Assembly: GCA_017578085.1 (NCBI GenBank)
Contig: PKQR01000093.1
Location: 1 to 9,033 of the forward strand
Length of the DNA stretch: 9,033 nucleotides
Source of the DNA: Bacillota bacterium
Lineage (GTDB): Bacteria > Bacillota > Limnochordia > Limnochordales > ZCTH02-B6
Reading direction: 5' to 3'
In this document: positions 6,271-9,033 of the stretch, piece by piece
Position numbering within the stretch: the first letter of the stretch is position 1
How the letters are laid out: the number at the start of each line of letters is the position of its first letter
The notes under the pieces: generated by a model
Told to the model about the DNA's origin: nothing
The model's database searches: none
The model's input: only the letters and a program-made list of their open reading frames with translations
Position numbers and translations under genes: made by a program

Positions 6271-7875
6271 TTGCCGGAGTCGGTCGTGCCCGTCATCCCC
6301 AGGCCCGCAGCGTCCGTCATCCTGGTGCGGGCGCCTATGAGCGTGTACATGACGCGGCGGTCGGACGCGCTGCGTTTTGCTGGGGGATATCACGTGTTCC
6401 CGGGGGGCTCCGTGGACCAGCAGGACCAGGCGCTGGCCCAGGAGCGCCCGGAGGAGCTGGCTGCAGCCGGTCTGCCCCCTGACCGTGCCGCTTTCGTGGC
6501 GGCCGCCATCCGCGAGCTCTTTGAGGAGATCGGGATTCTCCTGGCCCGGGACGAGACCGGGAAGCCCTTGTGGATGCCCGACGGATTCGAGGCGCACCGG
6601 GAGGCGCTGGCCGGCGCCCGGCGGGCGCTCCTCAACGACGAGGTTTCCCTGGGCCAGATCGTCAGCCAATGCGGCTGGCGCCTGGCCGGCGACCGCCTGG
6701 CCTATATGGGCCGCTGGGTGACCCCACCCGCGGCCCAGCGTCGCTTTGACACGCTGTTTTTCCTAGCGGACATGACGGGCGCCATCGAGCCCGAGCCGCG
6801 CCCGGAGGACGGGGAAGTGGCCCTGGGCGAATGGCTGTCGCCCCGGGTTGCCCTGGAGGACGCGAAGGCGGGGAGGGTGCGCCTGATGCGCCCCACCCGC
6901 GCCTGGCTGGAGGAGCTGGCGGCTTGCGGCAGCGCGGCGGAGGCGTGGGCCCGCTTCAGCAGCCCCGGTGCCCGCCGGGAGGAAGTGTTTGAGACCAATA
7001 CCCCCGAGATCTTGCGGTCGGTGCTGGAAGCGCAGGGTGTGTGGATGGTGCCCGTGCCGTCGCCGACCCTCCCGCCCCACAGCGAAACCAACGTGTACCT
7101 GGTGGCCAACTCGGGGGAGGCGGTGTTTGTCGATGCCGGCCACGGCGGGCCGGAAGGGCTGGCCCTGCTGCGGGCCGCGTGGGTCCGGGCCCGGAGTCCC
7201 AGGGTTCGGGCCGTCATTTTGACCCATAGCCATACCGACCATGCCGGGGCGGCCGCCGAACTGGCCGCCGAATTCCAGTGCCCCATCTGGTCTCATCCGT
7301 CCGGGTATTTCCTTTTGGGAAATACCCCCGCCGGGCGCCCCGGGCGGCCCGCCATGGAACGCCGGGCCTTGGCCGACGGGGAGGTAGTTACCGTCGGCCG
7401 CCTGCAGCTGCAGGTCCTCCATACCCCGGGCCACGCGCCGGATCACCTGTGCCTTTTTATTCCCAGCGCGGGGATATTGTTCAGCGGCGACAACGTGGTG
7501 GGCGTGGGATCCACTTGGGTCGGCCCGCCCGATGGGGACATGCAGGAGTACCTCCAGTCGCTGGAGCGCCTGGCCGCCTTGCCGGCCCGGATCCTCGCCC
7601 CCGGGCACGGGCCGATCTTGGCTGACCCGCCAGGCCGCATCCGGGAGCTGATCCAGCACCGCTTGGCCCGGGAAGCCCAGATCCTGGCCCTATTGAAGCA
7701 GGGGCCTCGCACGGCGGAGGCGCTGGCCCAGGAAATCTACGGGCCGACGGCTCCGCCGGGCGTGATGGAGGTGGCCCGGCGGACAGTGATAGGCCATTTG
7801 GTCAAACTGGAACGGGAGGGGCGGGTGCGGCGGATGGCGGGCCGGGCGGACCTCTTCGCACCCGTTGCGCCATGA
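6271..7875 (+). CDS. NUDIX / metallo-beta-lactamase / winged-helix fusion hydrolase
   Basis: A 534-residue three-part protein. Residues 1-215 are a NUDIX domain: strand RPAASVILV (11-19), FPGG (43-46) and the helix RELFEEIG (81-88). About 20 extra residues separate GG from RE compared with a canonical Nudix box, as in NUDT19-like proteins. Residues about 255-450 are an MBL fold with metal ligands in THSHTDHAG (His319, His321, Asp323, His324), His388 in TPGH, Asp407 in SGDN and His446 in PGHGP, a complete two-metal set. Residues about 458-530 form a winged helix like that of LACTB2-type hydrolases. Substrates are unknown; nucleotide-diphosphate or CoA hydrolysis (NUDIX) and RNA or thioester hydrolysis (MBL) are family possibilities. 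TTG 6271 is the first start after an in-frame stop at 6214 and retains the first NUDIX strand; GTG 6286 is the only other start that does. Probably cytosolic, with no signal peptide seen. Confidence 0.9.
   Translation: MPESVVPVIPRPAASVILVRAPMSVYMTRRSDALRFAGGYHVFPGGSVDQQDQALAQERPEELAAAGLPPDRAAFVAAAIRELFEEIGILLARDETGKPLWMPDGFEAHREALAGARRALLNDEVSLGQIVSQCGWRLAGDRLAYMGRWVTPPAAQRRFDTLFFLADMTGAIEPEPRPEDGEVALGEWLSPRVALEDAKAGRVRLMRPTRAWLEELAACGSAAEAWARFSSPGARREEVFETNTPEILRSVLEAQGVWMVPVPSPTLPPHSETNVYLVANSGEAVFVDAGHGGPEGLALLRAAWVRARSPRVRAVILTHSHTDHAGAAAELAAEFQCPIWSHPSGYFLLGNTPAGRPGRPAMERRALADGEVVTVGRLQLQVLHTPGHAPDHLCLFIPSAGILFSGDNVVGVGSTWVGPPDGDMQEYLQSLERLAALPARILAPGHGPILADPPGRIRELIQHRLAREAQILALLKQGPRTAEALAQEIYGPTAPPGVMEVARRTVIGHLVKLEREGRVRRMAGRADLFAPVAP
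7303..7327. repeat. Perfect 10-bp inverted repeat (hairpin) inside the NUDIX-MBL gene
   Basis: GGGTATTTCC (7303-7312) and GGAAATACCC (7318-7327) are exact reverse complements separated by TTTTG. The hairpin lies in the MBL domain coding for residues about 344-353 (SGYFLLGNTP) and is an AT-richer patch in very GC-rich DNA. It is not followed by a T-run, so it is not a standard terminator. Confidence 0.8.
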
Positions 7876-7955
7876 CGCGCCCCAGTCTCTCTGGTCTCTT
7901 TGGCAGGCGGCCAGCGCCCGGGGGGCCAGGGCCCGTGCCAGGTGGGGAGCCGCCC
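7876..7955 (+). other. NUDIX-MBL to MFS gene gap (or 5' extension of the MFS frame)
   Basis: The MFS frame is open through this stretch, back to an ATG at 7872 that overlaps the upstream stop (ATGA), but the 28 residues it would add are Gly/Pro-rich and lack a ribosome site. A weak TGGCA (7901-7905) and TGCCA (7936-7940) pairing could put a GC-rich stem just before the ribosome site. No terminator is seen. Confidence 0.4.
7941..7949 (+). promoter_or_regulatory. Ribosome-binding site for the MFS transporter
   Basis: GGTGGGGAG ends 6 bases before the ATG at 7956. This is the main reason for preferring that start over the ATG at 7872, which has no such sequence. Confidence 0.6.
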
Positions 7956-9033
7956 ATGGACGCCCGGACGCGCCGGCGCATCGCCAACGCGGTGGTCGTC
8001 GTGTCGTTCCTCAACATCGCGATCAGCCAGGGTATCCACCAGTCGTTTCCCTTGTTTTACGTCTCGATGCTGGAGGACTTCGGCTGGTCCCGAGCGGCCA
8101 CCGCGGCTGTGTTTTCTTTGAGCATGTTCATCACCGGCGGGAGCGGCCCTGTGGTGGGCTTTGGCCTCCAGATGCTGGGTGCCCGGCGCTGGTTTTGCTT
8201 AGGGGTCATCGCCCTGGCCGCGGGGCTGGCTACGACCGCCCGGGTTTCCAGCGGCCTGGGGCTGTATTTGTCCTATGGCGTCCTGGCCGCGCTGGGCTTG
8301 GCGGCGTTAAGCTGGTCGCTGCACGGCGTCGTCTTGACCGCGTGGTTTCAGCAGCACCGGGGCACCGTGACCGCCATCGCCTTCTCCGGGGCGGGGTTGG
8401 GCGCGATGGCCATGGCGCCTGTCGCGCAGGGGTTTATCAACGCGTTTGGCTGGCGCGGGGCGCTGGTGGCGCTGGCCGGGGTGGCGGCCGCGCTGCTTGT
8501 GCCCAACCTCCGCCTGATGCGGGATCCGCCCGAAGCCCCGCGGGCGCCTTTGCCGGAGCAGAAGCCTTCCGGGGCTTGGGCGGAGGTGCGCCAGGCGCTG
8601 GGTACGAGCGCCTTCTGGTACGGCTTTGGGGCGTTCTTTTTTGTAGCCCTGGGGTCGTTTTCCATCATGCCGCACCAGGCGGCGTTTCTGGTGGACGCCG
8701 GTTTTTCCACCACGGTGGCCGCCGCGGTCGTGTCCGCGGTGGGGCTCCTCAGCTTCGCCGGGCGCCTCTTGTTTGGCTGGATGTCGGACCGCTACGGGCA
8801 TGTGGCGTCGGCGACGGCCAGCTCCTTGTGCTCCGCCGTGGGGACGGCCGCCCTCCTGGTCATGTCCTGGCGACCCCACATCGCTTGGGTGGTGATTTTC
8901 ACCGTCTGTTTCGGCCTCGGGTTCGGGACCCGGTCGGCCGTGATGGCGTCCCTGGCGGCGGCCAAGTTTTCGGGGCCCAATTTCGGCGTCATTTTCGGGG
9001 CGATGACCCTTGGCCACGGGTCAGGCGGCGCCT
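7956..9033 (+). CDS. MFS transporter (3'-truncated by window edge)
   Basis: Major facilitator superfamily permease of the inner membrane. The frame is open from 7872 to the window end; from ATG 7956 it gives 359 residues plus one base, so about 40-60 residues and the last one or two membrane segments are missing. Hydrophobic segments fall near 11-35, 48-72, 78-95, 102-125, 136-160, 166-183, then a Pro-rich central loop (about 186-208), 218-240, 252-275, 285-303 and 308-333. The FGWSR signature (42-46) after the first segment resembles monocarboxylate/oxalate-formate-type MFS members, and GRLLFGWMSDRYG (269-281) is the motif-A-like loop of the second half. The substrate cannot be told from sequence. 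It follows the NUDIX-MBL gene closely (stop at 7875) and probably shares its transcript. The ATG at 7872 would add 28 low-complexity residues. Confidence 0.88.
   Translation, partial: MDARTRRRIANAVVVVSFLNIAISQGIHQSFPLFYVSMLEDFGWSRAATAAVFSLSMFITGGSGPVVGFGLQMLGARRWFCLGVIALAAGLATTARVSSGLGLYLSYGVLAALGLAALSWSLHGVVLTAWFQQHRGTVTAIAFSGAGLGAMAMAPVAQGFINAFGWRGALVALAGVAAALLVPNLRLMRDPPEAPRAPLPEQKPSGAWAEVRQALGTSAFWYGFGAFFFVALGSFSIMPHQAAFLVDAGFSTTVAAAVVSAVGLLSFAGRLLFGWMSDRYGHVASATASSLCSAVGTAALLVMSWRPHIAWVVIFTVCFGLGFGTRSAVMASLAAAKFSGPNFGVIFGAMTLGHGSGGA

Noticed and set aside
6266..6340. Possible frameshift or sequencing error at the NUDIX start
   Set aside because: The NUDIX frame is intact from TTG 6271 through the first strand, so no frame correction is needed.
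7876..7955. Transcription terminator between the NUDIX-MBL and MFS genes
   Set aside because: The GC-rich stem candidates are weak and not followed by a T-run.
8307..9017. 236-codon open frame on the minus strand opposite the MFS gene
   Set aside because: The plus strand encodes a clear 12-helix-type permease; the minus frame is His/Arg/Gly-rich shadow.

Overview
The window is a dense, one-direction (+ strand) block of GC-rich DNA that carries most of a classical (o-succinylbenzoate) menaquinone, or vitamin K2, biosynthesis operon, followed by two genes of less obvious role. Protein motifs look Bacillota-like: the MenD C-terminal stretch with FYHDLNGLL and NNDGGGIFSFLP, and the MenB stretch with CSGGDQKVRG, closely match the Bacillus versions as I remember them. 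The very high G+C content and the strong G/C preference at third codon positions point to a high-GC, perhaps thermophilic, deep-branching Firmicute (Symbiobacterium or Thermaerobacter-like) rather than Bacillus itself. That placement is inference from motif memory and base composition, not a search result.

Layout: menD (1-1857; the 5' end lies outside the window), menH (1857-2756, 1-nt overlap with menD), menB (2764-3585), menA (3530 or a later start, to 4561), menE (4577-6202), a 68-nt gap, a NUDIX/metallo-beta-lactamase/winged-helix fusion gene (6271-7875, TTG start), then an MFS transporter (probable start 7956, running off the right edge). Gaps are short or genes overlap, and I see no terminator with a T-run anywhere, so one long transcript is plausible. 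No tRNA, rRNA, CRISPR, insertion sequence or attachment site was seen, and no gene-free stretch exceeds 100 bases.

The five Men proteins cover these steps: MenD makes SEPHCHC from isochorismate and 2-oxoglutarate; MenH eliminates pyruvate to give SHCHC; (MenC, not in the window, makes OSB); MenE activates OSB to OSB-CoA; MenB closes the ring to DHNA-CoA; MenA prenylates DHNA in the membrane. Isochorismate synthase (MenF), MenC, the DHNA-CoA thioesterase and the final methyltransferase are not here; menF would be expected just upstream of menD.

The window is mostly ordinary metabolism. Points worth a second look are a tandem 7-residue (21-bp) repeat forming a proline-rich insert in MenD, low-complexity extensions on MenH, MenA and MenE, the ambiguous menA start overlapping menB, the three-domain NUDIX-MBL-WH protein at the end of the men genes, and a perfect 10-bp intragenic hairpin in it. 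I did not find a convincing undescribed system.
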